DNA of 64,000 nucleotides from Streptomyces rimosus (lineage in GTDB: Bacteria; Actinomycetota; Actinomycetes; Streptomycetales; Streptomycetaceae): contig NZ_CP023688.1 in assembly GCF_008704655.1 (NCBI RefSeq), forward strand, positions 5,943,501 through 6,007,500, written 5' to 3'. The position numbers were made by a program, and so were the translations under genes. Positions 1 to 8,598 of this stretch are shown in pieces. The notes below the pieces were generated by a model, which did not search any database, was not told the DNA's origin, and saw nothing but the letters and a program-made list of their open reading frames with translations. The first letter of the stretch is position 1, and every line of letters starts with the position of its first letter.

Positions 1-366
1 CTGGCCGCAGCGCAGCCCCAGCCGCCGGTCGCCGCCGAGCACCGCATGCAGCTGCTGATGGTGCAGCGCGCCGACGGCGGCCTGACGATCGGCGACACCC
101 ACGAGTACGCCACGCCCTTCGGGTTCGACGTGGTCGAGGACCCGTACGAGCACCTGACCTCGGTCGTCGAAGCGCTGCTCGGCCGCCCGCTGCCCGCCGT
201 GCGCCGCCGCTGGGCCGGGGTGTACGCGCAGTGCACCGACCCGTCCCGCGTCGTGCACCGGCAGCAGGTGCGGGAGGGCGTCTGGCTGGTCACCGGACCC
301 GGCGGACGCGGCATGACCTGCTCCCCGGCGCTGGCCGAGGACACCGCGAACGAACTGGGCTGGTGA
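1..366 (+). CDS. FAD-dependent oxidoreductase, phosphonate-cluster type (5' end cut off)
   Basis: Only the last 121 codons lie in the window; the frame is open from base 1, so the ATG at 46 is internal. The fragment has the look of the C-terminal part of a DAO/GlyA-type flavoprotein: a region with QLLMVQRADGGLTIGDTHEY, and near the end a conserved Gly-rich segment (GPGGRGMTCSPALAE) like the flavin-proximal loop of this superfamily. It is followed 5 bases later by a phosphonatase-like HAD gene and then by an AEP-type ABC transporter, which is the setting of the TIGR03364 family proposed to replace the AEP transaminase. Inferred role: oxidation of AEP or an N-substituted AEP to phosphonoacetaldehyde. 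The catalytic N-terminal half cannot be seen. Confidence 0.75.
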   Translation: MAAAQPQPPVAAEHRMQLLMVQRADGGLTIGDTHEYATPFGFDVVEDPYEHLTSVVEALLGRPLPAVRRRWAGVYAQCTDPSRVVHRQQVREGVWLVTGPGGRGMTCSPALAEDTANELGW

Positions 367-371
367 GGGCC

Positions 372-1094
372 ATGAACAGCGACTACCCGGAGGACGCGCC
401 GGTTTCCCTCGTCGTCCTCGACATGGCGGGGACCACGGTCGCCGACGGCGGGCTGGTGGAGCAGGCGTTCGGCGCCGCGGCCGGGCGGCTCGGCGTCGTA
501 CCGGGCAGCGCCGAGCACGCCGAACAGCTGGCGTACGTCCGCGCCACCATGGGCGAGTCCAAGATCTCCGTCTTCCGGCACCTCTACGGGGACGAACAGC
601 GGGCCCGCCGTGCCAACGCCGCCTTCGAGGAGGCGTACGGGGAACTGGTCGACGGCGGGCGGATAGCGCCCGTGCCCGGCGCCCGGGAGGCCATCGAGGC
701 CCTGCGGGACGCGGGCCGCACGGTCGTGCTGACCACCGGCTTCGCCCGGGTCACCCAGGACGCGATCCTGGACGCGCTCGGCTGGCGGGACCTGGCGGCG
801 CTGACCCTGTGCCCGGCCGACGCGGGCGGGCGCGGACGCCCGTACCCGGACCTGGTGCTGACGGCGCTGCTGCGCACCGGCGCCGCCGACTCCGTACGGC
901 AGGTCGCGGTGGTCGGGGACACCTCGTACGACATGCTCTCCGGGCGCCGCGCCGGCGCCTCCGTCGTCGCCGGGGTGCTGACCGGCGCCCACGACGAGGC
1001 GGCGCTGCGCGCGGCGGGCGCCACCCACGTCCTCGGTTCGGTGGCCGAACTGCCCGCCCTGCTCGAAGGACCGCGCCCGGAGCGCCCCTCATGA
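372..1094 (+). CDS. Phosphonatase-like HAD hydrolase
   Basis: A 240-residue HAD enzyme. Motif I is DMAGTT with Asp17 as nucleophile and Ala where most HAD phosphatases have the second Asp; this mirrors DWAGTT of phosphonoacetaldehyde hydrolase (PhnX). Lys64 in the MGESK segment sits where PhnX has its Schiff-base lysine, and the acidic motif IV is VVGDTSYD. It would cleave phosphonoacetaldehyde or a relative into an aldehyde and phosphate. The ATG at 372 was chosen over the longer reading from 231 because it follows the upstream stop by 5 bases; the longer form would run through the neighbour. Its stop overlaps the next start (ATGA). The substrate is inferred from motifs and context. Confidence 0.85.
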   Translation: MNSDYPEDAPVSLVVLDMAGTTVADGGLVEQAFGAAAGRLGVVPGSAEHAEQLAYVRATMGESKISVFRHLYGDEQRARRANAAFEEAYGELVDGGRIAPVPGAREAIEALRDAGRTVVLTTGFARVTQDAILDALGWRDLAALTLCPADAGGRGRPYPDLVLTALLRTGAADSVRQVAVVGDTSYDMLSGRRAGASVVAGVLTGAHDEAALRAAGATHVLGSVAELPALLEGPRPERPS

Positions 1095-2215
1095 GCGCGC
1101 CCGCCGAAACGATCCGCCCCGCCGCCCCCGCCCCCACCACCCCCTCCGGCATCCGCTTCGACAACGTCTCCGTCGCCTACGGCGAGCACGTCGTCCTGGA
1201 GTCCTTCGACCTGACCGTCGAACCGGGCGAGGTGATGGCGCTGCTCGGCCCTTCCGGGTCGGGCAAGACCACCGCGCTGCGGGCGGTCGCCGGATTCGTC
1301 CGGCCGTGTGCCGGGCGGGTGCTGATCGGCGGCCGGGACGTGACCGGGCTGCCCCCGTACCGGCGCGGCATCGGCATGGTCGTCCAGCAGTACGCGCTCT
1401 TCCCGCACCTGCGCGTCGAGGACAACGTCGCCTTCGGCCTCAAGGCGCGGCGCGGGCGCACCGCGTCGCGCGCCGAGACCGCGGTCCGGGTGGCCGAGGT
1501 GCTGGAGATGACCGGCATGGCCGCGTACGCCCGTCGCTACCCGCGCGAACTGTCCGGCGGGCAGCAGCAGCGGGTCGCCATCGCGCGGGCGCTGGCCATC
1601 CGCCCCGGCGTGCTCCTCCTGGACGAGCCGCTGTCCGCCCTCGACGCCCGGCTGCGCTCCGGCATGCTCGCCGAACTGGCGCGTCTGCACCGCGAGTTGC
1701 CCGACGTGTCGATCCTGTACGTCACCCACGACCAGATGGAGGCGCTGACGCTGGCGGACCGGATCGCCGTCATGGACCGCGCGCGGCTGCGCGACTGCGG
1801 CACCCCGCAGGACCTCTACCGCCGTCCGCGCACCGAGTTCACCGCCTCCTTCGTGGGCAACGCCAACCTCCTCCCGGTGACCGTCGGCCCGGACGGCACC
1901 GCCGACTTCGCCGGTACCCGGCTGACCGTCACGCCCGCCGAGGGCCCCGCACCCGGCGCGTCCGCCACGCTCTGCGTACGCCCGCACCTGGTCGGCCTCG
2001 GCGACGGCCCCAACGCGCTGCACGGCCGCGTCACCGAGGTGCAGTGGCGCGGCGCGACGCACCGGGTGTACGCGGACGTGGCCGGGCACCGCGTCATGGC
2101 CGACCTGCGCGAACTGCGGACCACACCGGAGCCGGGCAGCGAGATCGTCCTGCACTTCGCCGCCGAGGACGCGGTGCTGCTGCCGGCCGGAGCGGGGAGC
2201 AGGGACGATGAGTAG
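1091..2215 (+). CDS. phnT: ABC transporter ATP-binding protein, 2-aminoethylphosphonate type
   Basis: A 374-residue importer ATPase. Walker A is GPSGSGKTT, the Q-loop is QQYALFPH, the signature is LSGGQQQR, Walker B is VLLLDEP and the switch His is in YVTHD. The C-terminal third (about residue 250 onward) is a TOBE-like domain, as in the spermidine/iron/phosphonate (PotA/FbpC/PhnT) group. The start at 1091 gives the ATGA overlap with the HAD gene; longer readings upstream are in a shadow frame. The last codons overlap the permease start at 2208. It would energise the two permeases that follow. Assignment to AEP rests on the flanking phosphonate enzymes; a polyamine or Fe(III) importer has a similar ATPase. 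Confidence 0.85.
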   Translation: MSAPAETIRPAAPAPTTPSGIRFDNVSVAYGEHVVLESFDLTVEPGEVMALLGPSGSGKTTALRAVAGFVRPCAGRVLIGGRDVTGLPPYRRGIGMVVQQYALFPHLRVEDNVAFGLKARRGRTASRAETAVRVAEVLEMTGMAAYARRYPRELSGGQQQRVAIARALAIRPGVLLLDEPLSALDARLRSGMLAELARLHRELPDVSILYVTHDQMEALTLADRIAVMDRARLRDCGTPQDLYRRPRTEFTASFVGNANLLPVTVGPDGTADFAGTRLTVTPAEGPAPGASATLCVRPHLVGLGDGPNALHGRVTEVQWRGATHRVYADVAGHRVMADLRELRTTPEPGSEIVLHFAAEDAVLLPAGAGSRDDE

Positions 2216-3179
2216 GCCGGGCACGCTCACGCCGCATACGGCCGGAGAGCGGCACCGGACGGCCGGAGAGCGTGACCGACCGGCCGGGACGCGGCACGAA
2301 GGCGGTCGGCGGCGGGCCTCGTCGGCCCTGTGGGCCCTTCCGCCGCTCCTCGCCCTCGGGCTCGTCTTCCTCTACCCGCTGGCCCTGGTCGTACGGCAGT
2401 CCTTCACGCAGGACGAGGGCGGCCCGCCGTCCACCGCCCCGTACGCGCAGGTCTTCGCCGAAGCGTCCTTCCGGGACGCGCTCGGGAACACCGTGCTGCT
2501 CGCCCTCGGCGCGACCGCCGGGTGCCTGCTGCTCGGCTTCGCCCTCGCCCTGGTGATCGCGTTCGTGCCGTTCCCCGGCAGCCGGGCGCTCGGCCGCTTC
2601 ATCGACGTCTTCCTCGCCTTCCCGTCCTTCCTGATCACCCTCGCGCTGCTCTTCGTCTACGGAACGGCCGGGCTCGCCAACGGCCTGTGGACGGACGCCA
2701 CCGGCGCCGCGAGCGGGCCCTTCGACTTCCTGCGCACCCCCTGGGGCGTGCTGCTCGCCGAGATCACCTACTTCACGCCCTTCGTGATGCGCCCGCTGCT
2801 CGCCGCCTTCTCCCAGATCGAGACCGGACAGCTGGAGGCCGCCGCCTCGCTCGGCGCCCGGCCGGCCCGGGTCGTACGGAAGGTGATCTGGCCCGAGGCG
2901 CTGCCGTCGCTGGCGGCGGGCGGGGCCCTCGTGCTGGTGCTGACGCTCAACGAGTTCGGGATCGTGCTGTTCACCGGCGCCAAGGACGTGGTCACCCTGC
3001 CGGTGCTCGTCTACACGAAGGCCATCCTCGACGGCGACTACACGGGGGCGTGCGTCGTCGCCGTCGTCAACATCGTGCTGTCCCTGGCCCTTTACGCCCT
3101 GTACCGGACCGTGGCCGCACGGGCGGGCGGGGCGCGTACGCCGTCCACGGGAGGTGACGAGCACCGTGCTCGTGCATAG
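2208..3179 (+). CDS. phnU: ABC transporter permease, 2-aminoethylphosphonate type (first)
   Basis: A 323-residue permease with about six membrane segments after a polar N-terminal stretch rich in Arg, Thr and Gly (about 40 residues). The first segment is LPPLLALGLVFLYPLALVV. The cytoplasmic EAA-type loop (LEAAASLGARPARVVRKVIW) that contacts the ATPase is clear. It overlaps the ATPase stop by 8 bases and runs 26 bases into the second permease, so the genes are translationally coupled. It belongs to the PotB/PhnU binding-protein-dependent transport family; the substrate is inferred from context. Confidence 0.82.
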   Translation: MSRPGTLTPHTAGERHRTAGERDRPAGTRHEGGRRRASSALWALPPLLALGLVFLYPLALVVRQSFTQDEGGPPSTAPYAQVFAEASFRDALGNTVLLALGATAGCLLLGFALALVIAFVPFPGSRALGRFIDVFLAFPSFLITLALLFVYGTAGLANGLWTDATGAASGPFDFLRTPWGVLLAEITYFTPFVMRPLLAAFSQIETGQLEAAASLGARPARVVRKVIWPEALPSLAAGGALVLVLTLNEFGIVLFTGAKDVVTLPVLVYTKAILDGDYTGACVVAVVNIVLSLALYALYRTVAARAGGARTPSTGGDEHRARA

Positions 3180-3963
3180 CAAGGGCGCCCGCCGGGCCGT
3201 CCGGGCCCTGTTCCTCGTCCTGTTCCTGCCGCTCTTCGCACTGCCGCTGCTGGTGATCGTCGCGGCGTCCTTCGCGAGCAGCTGGAGCGGCGCGCTGCCG
3301 TCCGGCCCCACGCTCGCGCACTACCGGGACCTCGCCCAGGGCGACTCCCTCCGGGCGCTGGTCACCAGCCTGGTCACGGCCGTCACCGCCAGCCTGCTCG
3401 CGCTGGCCGCCGGCACCTGGGCCGCGCTGGCCGCACAACGGCTGCGGCCCCGCGCCCGCAAGGTGCTCGACGCGCTCTTCATGCTGCCGGTCGCGGTGCC
3501 GTCCGTCGTCGTGGGCCTGTCGCTGCTGGTCGCCTTCTCGCAGCCGCCGCTGCTGCTGAACGGCACCCCACAGATCGTCGTCATCGCGCACACGGTCCTG
3601 GTCACCGCCTTCGCCCACCAGTCCGTCACGGCCGCGCTAACCCGCCTGGACCCGGCGTACGAACAGAGCGCCGCCAGCCTCGGCGCGCGCCCCGCCCACG
3701 TCCTGTGGCGCGTGAAACTGCCCCTCCTGCTGCCGTCCCTGACCGCCGCCGCGGGCCTGTGCTTCGCCCTGTCCATGGGCGAACTGAGCGCCACGATGAT
3801 GATCTACCCGCCGGACTGGCTACCGCTGCCGGTACGGGTCTTCGCCACCACCGACCGGGGCGCGCTGTTCGCGGGCGCCGCGCTCGCGGTGGCGCTGATG
3901 GCCGCCACGCTGCTCGTCCTGCTCGCCGTCTCCCGCATCCGTACCAAAGCCTCGTACCGCTGA
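3154..3963 (+). CDS. phnV: ABC transporter permease, 2-aminoethylphosphonate type (second)
   Basis: A 269-residue integral membrane protein with about six predicted segments and an EAA loop (QSAASLGARPAHVLWRVKLP) typical of binding-protein-dependent permeases. The chosen start is GTG at 3154, preceded by GGGAGG and overlapping the first permease by 26 bases. It pairs with the preceding permease to form the channel. A separate solute-binding gene follows after 41 bases. Family assignment is firm; the AEP substrate is inferred from the cluster. Confidence 0.82.
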   Translation: MTSTVLVHSKGARRAVRALFLVLFLPLFALPLLVIVAASFASSWSGALPSGPTLAHYRDLAQGDSLRALVTSLVTAVTASLLALAAGTWAALAAQRLRPRARKVLDALFMLPVAVPSVVVGLSLLVAFSQPPLLLNGTPQIVVIAHTVLVTAFAHQSVTAALTRLDPAYEQSAASLGARPAHVLWRVKLPLLLPSLTAAAGLCFALSMGELSATMMIYPPDWLPLPVRVFATTDRGALFAGAALAVALMAATLLVLLAVSRIRTKASYR

Positions 3964-4004
3964 CGCACCCCGCCCTGCCCTCCATCAAGGAGTGACGCCA
4001 CGCC

Positions 4005-5069
4005 ATGCGCACCCCCCTCAAGCCGTCCGCCGCCCTCTGCGGCGCTCTGCTCCTCGCCGCCGCCCTGACCGGCTGCGGCGGCGCCTCCCGCGCCGACGCC
4101 GACGCCAAGGAGATCACCGTCTACAGCGCCGACGGCCTGCGCGGCGAGCGGGGCGACGGCTTCTACGACCGGGTCTTCAAGGACTACGAGAAGAAGACCG
4201 GCGTCAAGATCAACCTGGTCGAGAGCGGGTCCGGCGCCGCCGTGCAGCGGCTGGCCCGCGAGAAGGCCAACACCAAGGCCGACATCGTCGTCACCCTGCC
4301 GCCGTTCATCCAGCAGGCCGACGGCAAGGGCCTGCTGGAGACCTACCGCCCCAAGGGCTCCGAACAGGTCGCCGCCGCGGACAAGGACCCGGGCGGCAGG
4401 TGGACCGCCGTCGTCAACAACTACTTCTGCTTCATCTACAACAAGCAGCAGCTCAAGGAGCCGCCCCGCACCTGGCAGGACCTGACGGACGCCCGCTTCA
4501 AGAACAAGCTCCAGTACTCCACACCGGGCGTCGCCGGGGACGGCACCGCCGTCGTCGTCCAGGCCCTCCACGACTTCGGCGGCCAGGGCCCGGCCATGGC
4601 CTTCCTCAAGAAACTCCAGGCCAACAACGTCGGCCCGTCCTCCTCCACCGGCCAGCTCGCCCCCAAGACGGACAAGGGCGAACTCCTCGTCGCCAACGGC
4701 GACGTGCAGATGAACTACGCCAACATGAAGTCCATGCCGAACCAGGGCATCTTCTTCCCGGCGGCCAAGCCCGGCGCCAAGCCGTCCACCTTCGCGCTCC
4801 CGTACGCGGCCGGCCTGGTCAAAAACGCCCCCCACGCGACCCAGGCCAAGAAGTTCCTCGACCACCTCCTCTCCCCCGAGGTACAACGCCAGGTCTCCGA
4901 AGCCGGCGGCGGCTTCACCGCCCGCACGGACATCAGGCCCACCGACCACAACGCCACCGAACTCGCCCGGATCATGCAGGGCGTCGAGGTCTTCCACCCG
5001 GACTGGAATGACATCGACAAGAATCTGTCCGCTTATCTGGACGCCTGGAAGGAGGCGACGGGGAGCTGA
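4005..5069 (+). CDS. phnS: ABC transporter substrate-binding lipoprotein, 2-aminoethylphosphonate type
   Basis: A 354-residue extracellular binding protein. It has a short basic start, a hydrophobic core and a lipobox LTGC with Cys24 as the lipidated residue. The mature part begins with the KEITVYSADG segment typical of the Fe(III)/thiamine/phosphonate (PotD/FbpA/PhnS) class. It captures the ligand outside the membrane and hands it to the two permeases. It has its own AAGGAG ribosome site about 13 bases upstream. The next gene (5121) is convergent, so this closes the operon. Confidence 0.85.
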   Translation: MRTPLKPSAALCGALLLAAALTGCGGASRADADAKEITVYSADGLRGERGDGFYDRVFKDYEKKTGVKINLVESGSGAAVQRLAREKANTKADIVVTLPPFIQQADGKGLLETYRPKGSEQVAAADKDPGGRWTAVVNNYFCFIYNKQQLKEPPRTWQDLTDARFKNKLQYSTPGVAGDGTAVVVQALHDFGGQGPAMAFLKKLQANNVGPSSSTGQLAPKTDKGELLVANGDVQMNYANMKSMPNQGIFFPAAKPGAKPSTFALPYAAGLVKNAPHATQAKKFLDHLLSPEVQRQVSEAGGGFTARTDIRPTDHNATELARIMQGVEVFHPDWNDIDKNLSAYLDAWKEATGS

Positions 5070-5120
5070 CGGGGGCTTCGGGCGCGCCCGCCCGGGCACC
5101 CGCCCATGGCGGGCCCTGGA

Positions 5121-5900
5121 TCAGATGAGGTCCACCAGGTCGGCGATCGAGTCCACGACCTTCGTCGGCCGGTAGGGGTACTGGTCGATGTCATCCTGCG
5201 ACGTCAGGCCGGTGAGGACGAGGAACGTCTCCATACCGGCCTCCAGCCCGGCGAGCACATCGGTGTCCATCCGGTCACCGATCATGGCCGAGGACTCGCT
5301 GTGGGCGCCGATCACGTTCAGCCCGGTCCGCATCATCAGAGGATTCGGCTTGCCGACGAAGTACGGCTTCTTCCCCGTGGCCTTCGTGATCAATGCCGCC
5401 ACCGAGCCGGTCGCGGGCAGCACCCCCTCCGGCGACGGCCCGGTGTTGTCGGGGTTGGTGGCGATGAAGCGGGCGCCGTCGTTGATCAGCCGGATGGCCT
5501 TCGTCAGCGCCTCGAACGAGTAGGTCCGGGTCTCACCCAAGATCACGAAGTCGGGGTCGGCGTCGGTCATCACATAGCCCGCGTCGTGCAGCGCGGTGGT
5601 CAGGCCGGCCTCACCGATGACGTACGCGGTGCCGCCGGGGTGCTGGGTATCCAGAAACTTCGCGGTGGCCAGGGCCGAGGTCCAGATGTTCTCCACCGGT
5701 ACCTCGAGCCCGATCCGGTTCAGCCGGGCGTGCAGGTCGCGGGCCGTGTAGATCGAGTTGTTGGTGAGGACCAGAAACGGCCGCCCGGACTCGCGGAGCT
5801 TCTTGATGAAGGAGTCCGCGCCAGGAACCGGGACCCCCTCGTGCATCAGCACCCCATCCATGTCGGTGAGCCATGATTCGATGGGCTTGCGCTCTGTCAT
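5121..5900 (-). CDS. HAD-IIA family sugar-phosphatase (NagD-like)
   Basis: A 259-residue cytoplasmic phosphatase of normal length for NagD proteins (about 250). Motif I is DMDGVL (Asp13 nucleophile, Asp15 acid/base), motif II is LTNNS, motif III is the Lys in VGKPNP, and motif IV is IGDRMDTD. Substrates in this class are sugar or nucleoside monophosphates; the specific one cannot be told here. It is convergent with the phosphonate operon and does not appear to belong to it, since its cap and motif I differ from PhnX. It starts at ATG 5900 with a GGGGAGGA ribosome site. The 272 bases upstream separate it from the recombinase gene on the same strand. Confidence 0.9.
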   Translation of the reverse strand: MTERKPIESWLTDMDGVLMHEGVPVPGADSFIKKLRESGRPFLVLTNNSIYTARDLHARLNRIGLEVPVENIWTSALATAKFLDTQHPGGTAYVIGEAGLTTALHDAGYVMTDADPDFVILGETRTYSFEALTKAIRLINDGARFIATNPDNTGPSPEGVLPATGSVAALITKATGKKPYFVGKPNPLMMRTGLNVIGAHSESSAMIGDRMDTDVLAGLEAGMETFLVLTGLTSQDDIDQYPYRPTKVVDSIADLVDLI

Positions 5901-6172
5901 GGGGAGGACTCCTGCCGTCGGTGGGCCATGGAACGCCCATGCTATTCATAGAAGGAAAACGCAGGCGTCGACGATGCGGGCCGCTCCGACCCGCACCCCG
6001 ATGACCGAGGCCATCATGATTCAGGCCGGGAAGGCGGACAAGCGGAAGGACGCCTGTTTCGACCGGGCCATGGGTATCGGAACGGCCGAGGCCGGGCCGA
6101 CTCCTGCGGCGGGCTCGTACAGTGCGCAAAGGCAACGGGGGCGCGACGCCGGCGCGGCATCGGGGTGTTCGG

Positions 6173-7678
6173 TTACTTCCACACGATCTCGATCAAATCG
6201 GGTCGGAAAATCCCGCGCTGGGCCCCTCCTTTGCCGGCGGGTGCGACGACCACCGCTTCGATACTGCGCCCCATCTCCCGGCGTTTCATGTCCACCGTGT
6301 ACGCGTTCCATTCGCGGACAATGCGGGCCGCGGCGGAACGGGGCCGCGCCGACGGGGTGGCAAGGGCGGGAACCGTTTCCCTCGTCACCTTCTCCGCTTT
6401 CTCGAGGCGGCACATCTCGCGAGCGAACTCGGCCAGCGACAGCAGGCCGTCGGCCCGGAGCCGGCGGGCCTCCGCCTTGTCCTCCTCGATCCGCTTCAGG
6501 GTCCCCATCGAGCTGATGGATCCGGGATCCGCCGCCTCGGCGGACTTCGCGTCGCGAGCTTGCTTCATCAGGTGATCGAGCAGGGCTTTCTCCACGTGGT
6601 CCTCCAGCGGGGGACCACTGCGGGAGAGCTTTCCACACCCACCGTCCGCGGCACGGCAGTAGTAGTAATACCCGTGCTTTCCGAAGCTGGCAGTACCTCG
6701 CTGGTACATCCCGGAGGCCAGGCCGGTGCCGCACCTCGCGCAGCGCGCAATTCCCGTCAGCAGCCGCTTGGTGACCGTGGTACCCGCCCTCCGGCCCTTC
6801 TCCTTGCCCTTGCGGGAGTCGAGCTCGTCCACCAGCTCCCGCCACTCGCCGGGTGTCAGAATGGTTTCCCACCGTCCTGTCACCGGGGTACCGTCCGTGC
6901 GCTCGACCAGGTACTCGACAGGGTCCACCCGCCCCGACCGTTCGCGGATCTCCTGGGGAACGTAGGCGCGGTATCCGCAAAGCCGTGGATTCCGGAGCAC
7001 ATACAGCACGCTGCTGTAACCGATCGTCTTACCCGGTGGTGTCTGCGGCCCCCGCACCCCCAGCGCCACCCATTCGCGGTGGACCGTGGCAACGCTCTTG
7101 CCCGTCAATACGTCCTGGCGCGCCTTCTTGATGAGCGCGGCTTCCCCCTCGGCGATGTGCTCGGCATCTTTCCAGCCGAAGGCGCGCCGGCCCCTGTGCG
7201 GCTTTCCCTCCGTAGCCTCGGCGAGCTTCTGCCGTGCGACGCGTCGCGCCGCGTCGGAGGAGAACTTGTTGGCGACGGTCACATGGATACGGGCTTGGAA
7301 GCGACCGTCCGCGGTGGTGAGGTCGTAGTCACCGGCGGTGGTGGCGAAGAGCATCGGCCGGCGGCTCTGCTCGTAGATGTCGATGAGACGTTCGAGGTCC
7401 TGAGGCCGGCGGGCGACGCGGTCGATGTCGTGCGCGAGCATGCCGCTGATCACGCCGCGCTCAAGGTCGAGGACCATCTCCTCGAAGCCCTCGCGCCGCA
7501 CGCGACGTTTGAAGGCCGAGGTGTCGTTGTCCTCGTAGACACGGTGGATGGTGCAGCCCTTGGTCCGGGCGAGGTCGTACACGTCCGCGCGCTGCCGGAC
7601 CACGCCTTCACGGCCGTCCCGGTCGTCACCCGTCCTGCCACGGTCGGAAATGCGGACGTAGCCGCCTGCCTTGAGCAT
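6173..7678 (-). CDS. Large serine recombinase (integrase-type)
   Basis: A 501-residue site-specific recombinase. The N-terminal resolvase domain opens with GGYVRISD, where Ser11 should be the nucleophile, and continues with the conserved DNDTSAF and HDIDRVARR segments. A recombinase domain follows (about 160-260), then a zinc ribbon with CARCG and YYYYC...GGCG (about 330-370) and a Lys/Glu-rich C-terminal helical region. The start at 7678 was chosen because GGGGGA lies 6 bases upstream; the longer reading from 7813 has no support. No excisionase, replication or transfer genes adjoin it, so it may be the remnant of an integrative element or phage. Composition is somewhat less GC-rich than the neighbours. 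Confidence 0.9.
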   Translation of the reverse strand: MLKAGGYVRISDRGRTGDDRDGREGVVRQRADVYDLARTKGCTIHRVYEDNDTSAFKRRVRREGFEEMVLDLERGVISGMLAHDIDRVARRPQDLERLIDIYEQSRRPMLFATTAGDYDLTTADGRFQARIHVTVANKFSSDAARRVARQKLAEATEGKPHRGRRAFGWKDAEHIAEGEAALIKKARQDVLTGKSVATVHREWVALGVRGPQTPPGKTIGYSSVLYVLRNPRLCGYRAYVPQEIRERSGRVDPVEYLVERTDGTPVTGRWETILTPGEWRELVDELDSRKGKEKGRRAGTTVTKRLLTGIARCARCGTGLASGMYQRGTASFGKHGYYYYCRAADGGCGKLSRSGPPLEDHVEKALLDHLMKQARDAKSAEAADPGSISSMGTLKRIEEDKAEARRLRADGLLSLAEFAREMCRLEKAEKVTRETVPALATPSARPRSAAARIVREWNAYTVDMKRREMGRSIEAVVVAPAGKGGAQRGIFRPDLIEIVWK

Positions 7679-7893
7679 GTCTTCCCCCGTCGTTGTCACT
7701 GTCACGGCCCTGCTGGCGATCCGCTTCCCGGAGGCGCGGAGAGAGCCCGGACCTACAACTCCGAAATTAGGCGCAGCCGTGGCGTGTCCCGACCCGCGGC
7801 CCCCGCCGCTCACCCGAACGGCGTACTCACGGCCCCCACCGGATGCGGGATCCTCCCCCCGGGCGGACCTTCGGAAGTGTTCGGAGGTTCACC

Positions 7894-8598
7894 ATGCGCT
7901 CACCGGGATTCACTCTCTGTGCCGCCCTCGCGGTCGCGGTGCTCTCTCCGGGGTCCGCGCTCGCGTTCGCGGCCCGGGCGCCGGGTGTCGCGGGCGGTGC
8001 GGTCGCGGTCACTCCGTCGGCCGTCGTGCCGGGCACCGATACGGCCCTTCAGGTCAGCGGCTGTACGGGGCGTACGGGGAGCGCCACCTCGGACGCCTTT
8101 GTCGACGTGGTGCCGCTGGCGCGGGTCGCCGCGGGGCTGGTGGGTGACGCGCGGGTGCGTTCCACCGCGGATCCCGGCGCGTACACCGTCTCCGTCCGGT
8201 GTGACGGTCAGGATGCGCGGGCCGCGGGTTCGTTCGAGGTCGTACCGGCTCCGGCGCGCGCCACGGGGGATGAGGCGGCGGAAGGCGGCGGGGACCTCGC
8301 GGCCGCGCCGCTCGCCGCCCCGGAATCCGGGACCTCCGCGGAGCGGCCCGCCTCGCCGTCCGCGCCTGTACGGGCCGGAGGCGGCGGTACGGCCGGGCAC
8401 CGGGCCGCGCCGCCCGTGCAGGAGTCGCGGGCCGCGCTGGTGCGGACGGCGGCCGTGCGGACGGCCGCGAGCCATGAGGGCGACGGCATCTACGCGGTGG
8501 GACTGGTGCTGGCAGGGGGCGCGGCGCTCGCGCTCACCGGACAGGTGCTGCGGATGCGGCGCCGGCGCAAGGGATCGGACGATGGCGATGCCGGATGA
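7894..8598 (+). CDS. Exported membrane-anchored protein paired with a sortase
   Basis: A 234-residue protein of unknown function. It has a Sec signal peptide (residues 1 to about 27), a globular part with two Cys (about 50-105), a Pro/Ala/Gly/Glu-rich linker, and a C-terminal membrane segment (VGLVLAGGAALALTG) followed by RMRRRRK. This layout is that of a sortase substrate, but there is no LPXTG or LAXTG before the membrane segment. The ribosome site GGAGG is 6 bases before ATG 7894. It overlaps the sortase gene by 17 bases, so the two are coupled. It could be a sortase substrate with an unusual signal or simply a membrane-anchored partner. Confidence 0.75.
   Translation: MRSPGFTLCAALAVAVLSPGSALAFAARAPGVAGGAVAVTPSAVVPGTDTALQVSGCTGRTGSATSDAFVDVVPLARVAAGLVGDARVRSTADPGAYTVSVRCDGQDARAAGSFEVVPAPARATGDEAAEGGGDLAAAPLAAPESGTSAERPASPSAPVRAGGGGTAGHRAAPPVQESRAALVRTAAVRTAASHEGDGIYAVGLVLAGGAALALTGQVLRMRRRRKGSDDGDAG

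Noticed and set aside
584..2230. Minus-strand open frame opposite the phosphonate HAD and ATPase genes
   Set aside because: It is antisense to two genes with clear catalytic motifs, and its product is biased sequence without a domain.
5121..5900. The HAD gene as the true phosphonoacetaldehyde hydrolase of the operon
   Set aside because: It has the DxD motif and class IIA features of NagD proteins, lacks the phosphonatase Ala and Lys residues, and is transcribed toward the operon from outside.
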